A DNA stretch of 64,000 nucleotides from Bacillota bacterium. GTDB taxonomy: Bacteria > Bacillota > Clostridia > Eubacteriales > Eubacteriaceae. Location of the stretch: contig JAHIQT010000189.1 in the NCBI GenBank assembly GCA_018903255.1, positions 1-64,000 on the forward strand, read 5' to 3'. Numbering within the stretch: the stretch's first letter is position 1; the number at the start of each line of letters is the position of its first letter. The notes below the pieces were generated by a model that was not told the DNA's origin, made no database searches, and worked only from the letters and a program-made list of their open reading frames with translations. This document shows, piece after piece, positions 10,101-19,882 of this stretch. A program made the position numbers and the translations under genes.

Positions 10101-10758
10101 TCATAATCGCCTGTTTTGCTAACACTTCCACCAGTTCGTCCTGAATAAAATAGAAGTCTTCCCGGGCATCCTCCCAGGCATTGCCGTAAGCTTCACGATA
10201 GGCGGCTTTAAAGCTTTCAAAATTGCCGTCATCAGCGAGTTTGCGTTCCAGATCGGCCAGAAAGGGAAGTGAACCGCAGAAGCCCTGCATTTCATTAAAG
10301 ACTTTCATGAAGACATCGATGATGGCGTCTTTTGAGGACTTGGAGTTGGATTCACTTTTGGAATCGATATTGAAAAGAATCACATCGCTCGAGACATTTT
10401 CGGCCAGGCGAATGTTTGCCATAACTACGGAATCGTTCAGCTTGCTGCCGTCGGTAAAAAACTCAATGGCTTTTCTCCCATTGACGTCTTTATTTTCTAG
10501 CAGATAGGATAAGATTTTGAGAAAGTGGGACTTGCCGGAACCAAAGAAACCGGAAATCCAGACCCCCATTTTATCGGTATGGCCAGTGATGCCATTTTTG
10601 TAGCTTTCGAAAAAGTTGCGGAAATGTTTTAGCAACTCTTTGGTCACCACATATTCATCCAGTTCCTGATAAATGTTGACATCGTCGTCCTGGCCGACTT
10701 TAATGACGCCTTTAATATCCCGATCAATCGGTTTGACAAACATCTCTGCAATACGCAT
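7195..10758 (-). CDS. brxC: BREX P-loop ATPase BrxC
   Basis: GFFGSGKSHFLKILSYLLENK Walker A; start chosen at ATG 10758 (MRIAEMFVKPIDRDIKGVIKVGQDD) with GGAGG just upstream. Confidence 0.93.
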   Translation of the reverse strand: MRIAEMFVKPIDRDIKGVIKVGQDDDVNIYQELDEYVVTKELLKHFRNFFESYKNGITGHTDKMGVWISGFFGSGKSHFLKILSYLLENKDVNGRKAIEFFTDGSKLNDSVVMANIRLAENVSSDVILFNIDSKSESNSKSSKDAIIDVFMKVFNEMQGFCGSLPFLADLERKLADDGNFESFKAAYREAYGNAWEDAREDFYFIQDELVEVLAKQAIMSEEAARTWCEKATDTYTLSIEKFASLIRHYCDKKGSNHHVVFMVDEIGQYIADDARLMLNLQTVTEDLGTACGGMAWVIVTSQQDIDAVVTVKGSDFSKIQGRFDTRLSLSSANVDEVIRKRILEKNQAGMVTLQLYYDQKESVIKNLITFSGEVEKKLYQNRDEFARVYPFIPYQFNLLGQVLTAIRNHSASGKHLAEGERSMIALFKESAMSLMEATEGALVPFYTFYNALDQFIDHTHRIVIKQAEENTLLEVQDVELLKILFMIKHVKEIKANTENITTLMVSSVDDDRINLRKKVEASLSRLIAQTLVQKNGDVYMFLTNEEQDINRAIQNEAVEMGEIINEAAAIIFQEIIKENKYRYNNRYHFPYNQIVDGRYFKNNQSEELAVHIITPYHDQDYKTETLRMLSAQKPQVLVHLPGDATFLDEIIEQLKISKYLTKRGVELEKNFASIKRAKEDELSEKKQRIRIFIEEAIKHANIYVAGDKTNIPAKDTESRISDGLGKLVNARYNKLYYMETQPQSADIEQIFKSASQLSMGQSTAPAANNLALEDLLNAIELLSRHTKISLKALIKHFSDAPYGFIDWDVRWLVAMLFKQGKASLILNSETLSPVEADPKDLLKLLTKTEFGDKLLIEKREHPSEAQIKSVKEVMKGLFAMTAIDDEEDTIIKTFKSRAKSKLREIDALLIEYRLEQRFPGKVILLNGKAMLDTILNMTNALIFFKHVHDHRDDLLDLGDDLEPIISFFNSEQKKILKTAFKYIDIYENSKNYIVDEELRETIEEIRQVAKKSSPYNDIFKLPDALSRYAKRHSALIAVEVEPIRELVLNDERDVLAQLTPIEVKEKFESRYLKTFRELIDKLEASNEIATVKNIQYESATLKERFIHEIVDYKNTMVVVYPPPPSGGGLVAERPPKKTKIVKLKTMQIPTTVTIEKESDVEAFIQTVKSELLKELNRSDDTIINLTI

Positions 10759-10822
10759 CTTTTTTCCTCCAAAGTTTTTATTTAACAAGTTTTTAAGTTT
10801 TAGGTCGGTATGACGGGCAGCT

Positions 10823-11398
10823 TTAAATGAGTTTGAAGGCCCGGTAGTAGTTATCGTCTTTAATGGTAGCAAAGAGCTGTAAATCCTGGCCAGAATAAAC
10901 ACCGGGGAAAAACATCACCACTGGCACAGTGTCCAGTACCTGATGAAGATTGTTGAGGACATTGTGGGACCGCACAATCGGATAGCATTTTCCTACCCCG
11001 GTAATAAAAATCACCGAATGATCTGGGGTATGCTCAACAATATGGTTGACTAGCAGATTGGTCTTGCTGGTCAGGCGGAGCATTTTAATAATGGCCTGGT
11101 AGGTATAATCCAGACCTTTTGTTTTTTCAAACTGGAAGCACTTTTCCAGATAGCCCCGTTCTCTTAAAATGGTAATCACCAGTTGGTAGAGGTCATACTC
11201 GACAATCTTTACGCCGCTGGCTGATTTGTTAATTTTCGCTTTAAGATAGGCAATGTGCTGCCTGACCTTTAGTTCGTTCTGGGGGGCATAGTCAAAGATG
11301 TAGTAGCCCACTTCATTACCCAGACCCTTGTTTTTTAAAAAGTCATCGGTTGTGATTTTCGCTTCAATTTGATCCAAGCGGGTTTCGATGTTGTTCAT
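10823..11398 (-). CDS. brxB: BREX protein BrxB (DUF1788)
   Basis: MNNIETRLDQIEAKITTDDFLKNKGLGNEVGYYIFDYAPQNEL..., operon position. Confidence 0.9.
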   Translation of the reverse strand: MNNIETRLDQIEAKITTDDFLKNKGLGNEVGYYIFDYAPQNELKVRQHIAYLKAKINKSASGVKIVEYDLYQLVITILRERGYLEKCFQFEKTKGLDYTYQAIIKMLRLTSKTNLLVNHIVEHTPDHSVIFITGVGKCYPIVRSHNVLNNLHQVLDTVPVVMFFPGVYSGQDLQLFATIKDDNYYRAFKLI

Positions 11399-11399
11399 G

Positions 11400-11999
11400 T
11401 TAGGCCTCTCCAGTTATGGCATTCAAGTAAGCTGTGAAGCCATGATCTTCCAGTATTTTTCTCAGGTTGTAGTCAACCAGGGGAATGATAATTTTTCTTT
11501 GCTCTTCTTTGTTTTGAATCACCCCGGCTTCAAGCAGATTCTTTATATATTGCTGCTTCAACTTTTTGGTGGTTATTTCAGACCATGCTGCCACGGTTTC
11601 GTTTTGCTGTTTTTTTTCATCAAAGAAGCTGTTGATAGCTCGGTCGGTGATGACTGTCTCCCCTAAAAGAATCGCCGGTCGGTACACCTGATGAATAAAC
11701 TCAAAAAAAAGCCGATCGGTCTTCATAATGCTGATCAGAATAATCAGCTTGACGGTGGCAATATCAGCGGTGACGATTAATTCTAAACAGTCATCGGGCA
11801 GACTGTGAAGACGCTTGATGATGACATTGGCCATTTTTCGGGCCCGTATTTCATTTTTAACCTGATAAATATTTTCGGTCTGGGCAAGATCCCGGATCGC
11901 CACAACGTCGTTGCCGTCTTGCAAAAGCAGGGCTGTTTTTCGGGTTTCGCTGAGCCAAAACAGGCTTGAAACCATTCCGGCGCTATATTCCATGGTCAC
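11400..11999 (-). CDS. brxA: BREX protein BrxA (DUF1819)
   Basis: MEYSAGMVSSLFWLSETRKTALLL..., first gene of BREX operon. Confidence 0.9.
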   Translation of the reverse strand: MTMEYSAGMVSSLFWLSETRKTALLLQDGNDVVAIRDLAQTENIYQVKNEIRARKMANVIIKRLHSLPDDCLELIVTADIATVKLIILISIMKTDRLFFEFIHQVYRPAILLGETVITDRAINSFFDEKKQQNETVAAWSEITTKKLKQQYIKNLLEAGVIQNKEEQRKIIIPLVDYNLRKILEDHGFTAYLNAITGEA

Positions 12000-12027
12000 C
12001 CTCCAATTCGGTTTTTGTCGTGTTATT

Positions 12028-12056
12028 ATTGTACCACTTACGGGGTTTATTTTGAA
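12028..12056 (-). promoter_or_regulatory. Candidate sigma70-type promoter of the BREX operon
   Basis: Minus strand TTCAAA-17 bp-TACAAT upstream of brxA. Confidence 0.4.
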
Positions 12057-12119
12057 TCATAAGTTCCTCAAATATTTTTCCCTAAGTTGACAAAAAAATC
12101 ATTTGTGGAATTTAATAGC

Positions 12120-12151
12120 ATTATTCTGCATCTGAATTATTCTGCATCTGC
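12120..12151. repeat. Two tandem 16-bp units (attattctgcatctg[a/c])
   Basis: Direct reading; 15 of 16 positions identical, between fic stop and BREX promoter. Confidence 0.9.
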
Positions 12152-12168
12152 ATGCTTCTGCTTTGTTT

Positions 12169-13326
12169 CTAATATTCAGTGTCTTTTCTCATGATTTGCA
12201 AATATTCTTCATAAGCAAAAACTCGATTTCTTTGTCCACTCACTGTTTGTACCAAAATCCCCAAATCGATAAGCTGCTTGACTGCACTGGAAACAGTATT
12301 ATATGAAAGGTCCAGGGCTGCGCTGGTTTTCTTAATATCAATAATCGGGTGACCTTCAAGGTATTTTAACACCAACTTGACGGTCTTTTTAGCTCTCCCG
12401 ACATTATTTTCTACGAGGCGTGTGTTCTGCTCATTTAATTTAACAAGTTTTTCAATCGTTTGGATAGCATCCTCAGCTGACTCATAAACAGCTAATATGA
12501 AAAACTTGATCCACTGTTCAAAATTTCCTTTTGATCTTACTTCCATCAGCCTGTCATAATACTCAATTCGATTTCTTTTTAAGAAATAGGATATATATAG
12601 GGTTTCATAACTAATTACTTTTCTTTCCATTAAAAATAAGTTAATCATCAAACGTCCAATTCGACCATTACCATCTAAAAAAGGATGGATCGTTTCAAAC
12701 TGATAATGTACGAGTCCTATTTTGATTAATGGATCCAGTGCATCTTCTTGATTGATAAATATCTCTAAATCTGACATCGCATCAATCATATCGTTAACAT
12801 TGGGCGGCACAAATCGCGCATCTTTTAAACTTCCTCCCTGGGGACCGATCCAATTTTGCAATCGTCTAAACTCGCCTGGATTTTTTTCGCTTCCCCTTTC
12901 CCCTGCTAATAAAATTTCGTGGATCTCCCTCAGCAATCGACTGGATATCGGCAATGCCTTCACTCTTTGTTTTGCGTAAGACGAAGCCCTTATATAATTA
13001 ATGACCTCTTCAGCCTCAAGGTTCGTATTATCATCAAGGTTTGGATCTAAAAGATCATCTAATGTTGCCTGTGTTCCTTCGATTTGGGATGACAACAGCG
13101 CTTCTTTTCTCACGTACATTGATACAAATAAATCAATATCCGGAACCTGACTTGATACTCCCTGTAAAATTCCCACACTTCTATTTGCTTTTGACAGCAA
13201 TTCTACCATCTCTTGATCATATTCAATTGCCGGATTTGGGGGGAGGTGCTTGGGCAGAAAAGATTTGTATTCCATTGTCCCTTTTAAATTGATACGGTAT
13301 TCACCTGCTCTGGTATTCATCGACAA
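12169..13326 (-). CDS. Fic family protein (class II, N-terminal inhibitory motif, C-terminal wHTH)
   Basis: HPFLDGNGRIGRL Fic motif; SSQIEGT inhibitory-helix motif; C-terminal helix-turn-helix. Confidence 0.92.
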   Translation of the reverse strand: MSMNTRAGEYRINLKGTMEYKSFLPKHLPPNPAIEYDQEMVELLSKANRSVGILQGVSSQVPDIDLFVSMYVRKEALLSSQIEGTQATLDDLLDPNLDDNTNLEAEEVINYIRASSYAKQRVKALPISSRLLREIHEILLAGERGSEKNPGEFRRLQNWIGPQGGSLKDARFVPPNVNDMIDAMSDLEIFINQEDALDPLIKIGLVHYQFETIHPFLDGNGRIGRLMINLFLMERKVISYETLYISYFLKRNRIEYYDRLMEVRSKGNFEQWIKFFILAVYESAEDAIQTIEKLVKLNEQNTRLVENNVGRAKKTVKLVLKYLEGHPIIDIKKTSAALDLSYNTVSSAVKQLIDLGILVQTVSGQRNRVFAYEEYLQIMRKDTEY

Positions 13327-13483
13327 TACTCCTAAAATGAAATTATTTAATTATCATATCGCTTTTATTTCATTTAGTCAATTATATTGAAATATAAAGC
13401 CCCATTCATTTTTATATTTCAATTTTACCTTTTTTTAATCTCCCCGATCTGGATCTTTATTATTAACGCACTTTGGACAAATA

Positions 13484-13539
13484 GTCAAAAAAATAAGTGG
13501 CTATGATTGCATGCATTCCATGCAGTACATCATAACCAC
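13484..13539 (-). terminator. Intrinsic terminator downstream of guaA
   Basis: Minus-strand hairpin GTGGTTATGATGTAC-TGCATG-GAATG-CATGCA-ATCATAGCCAC followed by TTATTTTTTT. Confidence 0.65.
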
Positions 13540-13635
13540 CTATTGATTGTTATCCATATTAAGATCGTAGCGTTCCTATTCCTTATAAACCGCTATATTA
13601 TGCGATTTTAACCTAATTAACTGTTCTTATCCCTG

Positions 13636-15183
13636 TCATTCCCACTCAATCGTTGAAGGCGGCTTGCTGGTAATGTCATAAACAATCCGGCTGACATGCT
13701 TGACTTCATTAACAATTCGGGTGGAGATGCTTTCTAACACATCGAAGGGGATACGGGCCCAGTCGGAGGTCATCCCATCAACTGAGGTAACGGCGCGCAG
13801 GCCGATGGTGTAATCATAGGTGCGTTCATCACCCATCACCCCGACGCTGCGGTTTCCTGGCAACACCGCAAAGTATTGCCAGATTTCTTCATCCAGGCCA
13901 GCTTTGGCAATCTCGTCGCGGAAGACAAAATCAGCTTCTTTTAAGATGTCCAGTTTTTCTTTGGTGACATCGCCCATCACCCGAATGGCCAGACCTGGTC
14001 CCGGGAAGGGTTGCCGCCAGACCAGATCGTGATCCAACCCGATTTCTTCACCGACTGCCCGAACCTCATCTTTAAAGAGGTTTCTAAGCGGTTCAATCAG
14101 TTCAAAATTAACATCATCGGGCAGTCCACCAACATTATGATGGCTTTTGATGACCGCCGCATTTTTGGTGCCGCTTTCGATGACATCGGGATAGATGGTT
14201 CCCTGTAGTAGAAAATCGATATCGTTTAATTTACTGGATTCTTCTTCAAAGACGCGGATAAACTCGGTACCAATGATTTTTCGTTTTTGTTCGGGATCAC
14301 TGACGCCTGCCAGTTTACCAAGGAAACGCTTTTCGCAGTTTACCCGGATAAAGTTCATATTAAAGCGGTTTTTAAAGATTGCTTCAACCTGATCGCCTTC
14401 ATCTTTTCGCAGCAGACCATGATCGACAAAAATACAGGTCAGCTTATCACCGATGGCCTGGTGAACCAGGGTTGCCGCAACCGAAGAATCAACGCCGCCA
14501 CTGAGGGCGCATAAGACTCGCCGGTCACCAACCTGTTCTTTAATCGCTTCAATCTGTTCCTGGGCAAAGTTATGCATGGTCCATAAACCTTGGCAGCCGC
14601 AGACATTGTAGATAAAGTTATTTAACACTTCTTTACCATATTTGGTATGTTCCACTTCGGGATGGAATTGCACCGCATAGAGCTTGCGTTCATGACATTC
14701 CATGGCACCGGTCGGACAGGAGTCAGTCGTGGCAGTGATACAGAATCCTTCCGGGATTGTCTGGATATAATTGGTGTGACTCATCCAGCAGGTCGAACCA
14801 TCGGGAATATCTTTAAACAACACCGAGTCTGTTTCAAATTTCAGGGCTTTTTTTCCGTACTCCCGAATATCGGCAGAATTAGTTGCACCTTGTAGCTGCT
14901 CAGCCATCAGCTGAGCGCCATAGCAGATCCCTAAAATCGGAATCCCCATGTTATAAATTTCCGGGTCACAAAGCGGTGCTCCCTCTTCATGAACACTAGA
15001 AGGCCCGCCAGTGAAGATAATCCCCTTGGGATTTTTCTGACGAATCTCATCGGGACTAATATCATAGGGAACAACCTCAGAATACACCCGGGCTTCTCGA
15101 ACCCGTCGGGCGATCAGTTGATTGTATTGTGCTCCAAAATCCACAATGAGAATAATTTCATCTTGATAATGCTTTGCTATCAT
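13636..15183 (-). CDS. guaA: GMP synthase (glutamine-hydrolysing)
   Basis: GATase [22 protein letters not shown]-loop, C-terminal [11 protein letters not shown]. Confidence 0.97.
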   Translation of the reverse strand: MIAKHYQDEIILIVDFGAQYNQLIARRVREARVYSEVVPYDISPDEIRQKNPKGIIFTGGPSSVHEEGAPLCDPEIYNMGIPILGICYGAQLMAEQLQGATNSADIREYGKKALKFETDSVLFKDIPDGSTCWMSHTNYIQTIPEGFCITATTDSCPTGAMECHERKLYAVQFHPEVEHTKYGKEVLNNFIYNVCGCQGLWTMHNFAQEQIEAIKEQVGDRRVLCALSGGVDSSVAATLVHQAIGDKLTCIFVDHGLLRKDEGDQVEAIFKNRFNMNFIRVNCEKRFLGKLAGVSDPEQKRKIIGTEFIRVFEEESSKLNDIDFLLQGTIYPDVIESGTKNAAVIKSHHNVGGLPDDVNFELIEPLRNLFKDEVRAVGEEIGLDHDLVWRQPFPGPGLAIRVMGDVTKEKLDILKEADFVFRDEIAKAGLDEEIWQYFAVLPGNRSVGVMGDERTYDYTIGLRAVTSVDGMTSDWARIPFDVLESISTRIVNEVKHVSRIVYDITSKPPSTIEWE

Positions 15184-15191
15184 AAATTCTC

Positions 15192-16679
<1,488 letters not shown>

Positions 16680-16687
16680 TTAGATAC

Positions 16688-16726
16688 AAAAAAAGCAGAC
16701 AATTGGCCATTGCTTTTCATCTGCTT
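16688..16726 (-). terminator. Terminator-like hairpin in the guaB leader (possible attenuator)
   Basis: AAGCAGA...CAATGGCCAATTG...TCTGCTTTTTTT between candidate promoter and guaB RBS. Confidence 0.6.
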
Positions 16727-16760
16727 CATGTATGTTCGGTAATCTTCTATTATGCTGTTT

Positions 16761-16790
16761 AGTCTAACACAATTAGCTTAAATGTGACAA
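16761..16790 (-). promoter_or_regulatory. Candidate guaBA promoter
   Basis: TTGTCA-18 bp-TAGACT on minus strand. Confidence 0.45.
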
Positions 16791-16841
16791 TACTTATTTT
16801 TTTGGTAACGTTATCTTTTCTTGAGTTAAGCAATTTTCAGG

Positions 16842-18854
16842 CTAAAATAATAATAGGGGCGGATTCTCCATGTCGGCTTTAATGTCTTGCAGGAATTTTG
16901 CGCCGTCGACCCCATTGGCTACCCGTTGATCGAGGTTTAGGCTAATTTTCATCACCGATCGAACGACCGGTTCGCCCTGGTGAATCCGAATCCGCTGAAC
17001 CACTTCGCCAACGCTGAGGATGGCACTGTTGGTCTGATTGATAATCGCGGTAAACTCGCGGATCCCATACATGCCCAGGTTGGTAATCGTAAAGGTGGTG
17101 GCGGCCTCTTGATCCTCGGGCAGATGTTTGTTTTTGACTGCCTTTAAAAGATCACCGCGACTTTTGACGATCTCGACAAAGCTCATCGTCTGACTATTAG
17201 GAATCACCGACACGATAAAACCACTTTCGGATTCAACGGTTAAGCCGATATTCACATGATCATGGACAACCACTTGATCGCCCTCCCGTCGGGCGTTAAT
17301 CAAAGGATGCTTAATTAGTGCCCGGGAAGTTGCCAATAGCAGAAAATCGGTATAGGTACAGCGATATTTGGCCTGTTCCTCGATTTTCTTGGTAATCTTC
17401 TTTCTCAGATCTTTAATTTCGGTCATGTCAATTTCCGTGGTTAAGCTGATGACCGGTACTTCCCCGGTGCTTTTTACCAGGTATTTTCTGATTGCTTTGG
17501 GTCTTAGCGTTGGGGCGATAATTTTTTCAAGGTTTTTTTCATCTTTTTCATCATTTTCATCATCATTTTGATCAGCCATTGCTTGCTCATTGTTAACGTT
17601 CTCTGGTTGCTGAATCAGTTCTTGAGCTGGCTGAACCGGATCAGCGTGGCTCTCTAACGGTTCAACCTTTTCGGTATCAGTGGCTGCAGTCTCAAAAACT
17701 TCTGGTTGATCGGTTTCTGGCAAAAGATCCTCCGGCTGATTTTTTACTAGTTCCGTTATTTGGCTGTTAACGGGCTTATTTTCACTGGTTTTCACTTCAC
17801 TGTCGACTGCTTTGACAACCGCTTGATCTGGACTTATTGGCGCTTTGGCTTTAGTTTGATATTGATCCTGACTCGGTGTTCTTTTTGGTAAACCGCGGCT
17901 TTTACGGTTTATAAACGCCTGATCCTGCTCTTCATTTTCATAAAGCACATGCATCGGTGTTGGTTTAACAATGATTTCTTCCCGCAGCGGTTCCGCTTTC
18001 AAATCGACAAAGGGAACAAAGTCGAGTTCTGATATTTTAGTCACTACATCAACGTCTTGCACTTTTAACCTGTCATCATTCTCATCGACAAAGGGGACAA
18101 AATCCAACTCCGGATTGGGAAGCTTTTCTGTTTTTTGGTTCATATCTCTAAGTTTTTTGCGGGGTTTAAGCGGTGGTTCGGGAACCTCTTCCAGCTTCAC
18201 TGGCGTTGAAAAGAGATTGCTGGGATTCCCGGCTATTTTTTCCAGATTTGTTTTGATTACCACCGGTTCTTTTGATTTGTAATTCAAACTTCCCGGTTGA
18301 ATAACCACCAATTTCTTAACATCATCGGTTTCAATTCTTCCCTTTGGTCCACTGCCGATGACCTGATCAAGTTCTACCTTAAATTCCCGGGCAATCCGTC
18401 TTGCCGCCGGGGTTGCTCTGACCTTTCCCGCGCGGGGATCAGGTTGACCGGGGTTTTCCTGCGGCTCTTCAATTTCTTCATCTTTGAGGATTCCCCGAAT
18501 CGCGTTAGCGGGTAGCTCTTCGGTAGCTTCTGTTTTGATGCCTTCTTTGATGGTTTCTTCTAAGTTTCTTTCCAGTGCTGCAATCGCCGCTGTCAGTTTC
18601 TCTTCCAGATTTTCTTCTTTCGGATCTTCTGTTACGATATCCTCAGCTAATTGTTGATGCTCCTCTAAGCTTTCTGGGGTGATCGCGGCTGGTGGCTCTG
18701 TGCTTATCTCCGCCGCCCCGCCTTGATGCTGATTATCATCGCGCACGGCCTCTTTTATGATTGTTTCTGCAGACTCAAGGGTTGCGGCATTTGTCACATT
18801 TTCTGCTGCCATATTAAGCTTCTCTTTCGGTAAGATTATTTCTTTTTCTATCAT
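16842..18854 (-). CDS. 2-oxoacid dehydrogenase E2-like acyltransferase-domain protein, no lipoyl domain seen
   Basis: Peripheral subunit-binding domain VRATPAARRIAREFKVELDQVIGSGPKGRIETDDV; C-terminal E2 fold segment ending LNLDQRVANGVDGAKFL; long low-complexity linker. Confidence 0.85.
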   Translation of the reverse strand: MIEKEIILPKEKLNMAAENVTNAATLESAETIIKEAVRDDNQHQGGAAEISTEPPAAITPESLEEHQQLAEDIVTEDPKEENLEEKLTAAIAALERNLEETIKEGIKTEATEELPANAIRGILKDEEIEEPQENPGQPDPRAGKVRATPAARRIAREFKVELDQVIGSGPKGRIETDDVKKLVVIQPGSLNYKSKEPVVIKTNLEKIAGNPSNLFSTPVKLEEVPEPPLKPRKKLRDMNQKTEKLPNPELDFVPFVDENDDRLKVQDVDVVTKISELDFVPFVDLKAEPLREEIIVKPTPMHVLYENEEQDQAFINRKSRGLPKRTPSQDQYQTKAKAPISPDQAVVKAVDSEVKTSENKPVNSQITELVKNQPEDLLPETDQPEVFETAATDTEKVEPLESHADPVQPAQELIQQPENVNNEQAMADQNDDENDEKDEKNLEKIIAPTLRPKAIRKYLVKSTGEVPVISLTTEIDMTEIKDLRKKITKKIEEQAKYRCTYTDFLLLATSRALIKHPLINARREGDQVVVHDHVNIGLTVESESGFIVSVIPNSQTMSFVEIVKSRGDLLKAVKNKHLPEDQEAATTFTITNLGMYGIREFTAIINQTNSAILSVGEVVQRIRIHQGEPVVRSVMKISLNLDQRVANGVDGAKFLQDIKADMENPPLLLF

Positions 18855-18866
18855 TCTGCCAACTCC

Positions 18867-19871
18867 TTATATCCGGTTAAGGAGGCGATAGACGCCATGC
18901 ACGAAATCGTTTCGCTGGGGTACTGTTGCGGCCTCTAATTCCTGATTAAAAGGAATCGGAACATCCAGCCCGCCCAGACGAATAATCGGCGCTGTCAGGT
19001 AGTCGAAGGCTTCGCTTTCGACCACCCGGGCAACAATTTCGCCACCCAGGCCGCCGGTTTTAACCGCCTCATGGGCGACAATCAGACAGCCGGTTTTTAT
19101 AACTGAATCAATGATCGGTTGCATCTCGATCGGATACAGGGTCAGCGGATTAAGAATTTCCACCTTAATCCCTTCTTCTTCTAAAAACTCGGCCGCTTCA
19201 ATGGCTTTTAGCAGGGTGGTACCGTAAGCAACAATGGTAACATCCTTGCCGGGACGTTCGACAATCGTTTTTCCAATTTCCAGGATATAGTCTTCATCGA
19301 TTGGAACCAGCCCGACCGCATCATAGAGCATCTTATGCTCGATAAAACAGACTGGGTTATTATCCCGGATGGCCGCTTTTATCAGCCCTTTTGCCTGGGC
19401 CGGGCTGGAAGGGGTTACTACCTTTAGTCCGGGCACATGGCATAACCAGGCTTCGAGACTCTGACTGTGTTGCGCCGCTGCCCCGGTTCCGGATCCAGCT
19501 GGCAGCCTTAGCACCATTGGCACCTGAGACTGACCGCCAAACAGATAGCGCATTTTCGCGCCCTGATTGACCAGGGCATCCATGCCCAGGGTAATAAAAT
19601 CCATAAACATCATCTCGCAAATCGGGCGCAAGCCTGTGGTTGCCGCTCCCACCGCGGTGCCAACAATGGCGCCTTCTGAAATCGGCGTATCGAGAATCCG
19701 TTCTTCGCCAAACTCTTCCAGCAAACCCTTTGACACCCCAAAGGCACCGCCGTATGTACCAATATCTTCACCTAAAAAAATGACATCTTTATCCTGACGC
19801 ATTTCTTCTGTTATTCCCAGACGGATGGCGTCGCGGTAGGTCATTTTTATCATATCACTTGTTTTCATCAT
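18867..19871 (-). CDS. acoB: 2-oxoacid/acetoin dehydrogenase E1 beta subunit
   Basis: MTYRDAIRLGITEEMRQDKDVIFLGEDIGTYGGAFGVSKGLLEEFG... Confidence 0.85.
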   Translation of the reverse strand: MMKTSDMIKMTYRDAIRLGITEEMRQDKDVIFLGEDIGTYGGAFGVSKGLLEEFGEERILDTPISEGAIVGTAVGAATTGLRPICEMMFMDFITLGMDALVNQGAKMRYLFGGQSQVPMVLRLPAGSGTGAAAQHSQSLEAWLCHVPGLKVVTPSSPAQAKGLIKAAIRDNNPVCFIEHKMLYDAVGLVPIDEDYILEIGKTIVERPGKDVTIVAYGTTLLKAIEAAEFLEEEGIKVEILNPLTLYPIEMQPIIDSVIKTGCLIVAHEAVKTGGLGGEIVARVVESEAFDYLTAPIIRLGGLDVPIPFNQELEAATVPQRNDFVHGVYRLLNRI

Positions 19872-19882
19872 TATTCAACCTC

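Noticed and set aside
10759-10902. N-terminal extension of the BrxC ORF (MFILARIYSSLLPL...)
   Set aside because: Overlaps the end of brxB, does not look like BrxC, and a clear RBS precedes the internal ATG at 10758
13549-13557. Single TTATCCATA near the guaA end as a DnaA box
   Set aside because: Isolated, one mismatch, expected by chance in AT-rich intergenic DNA
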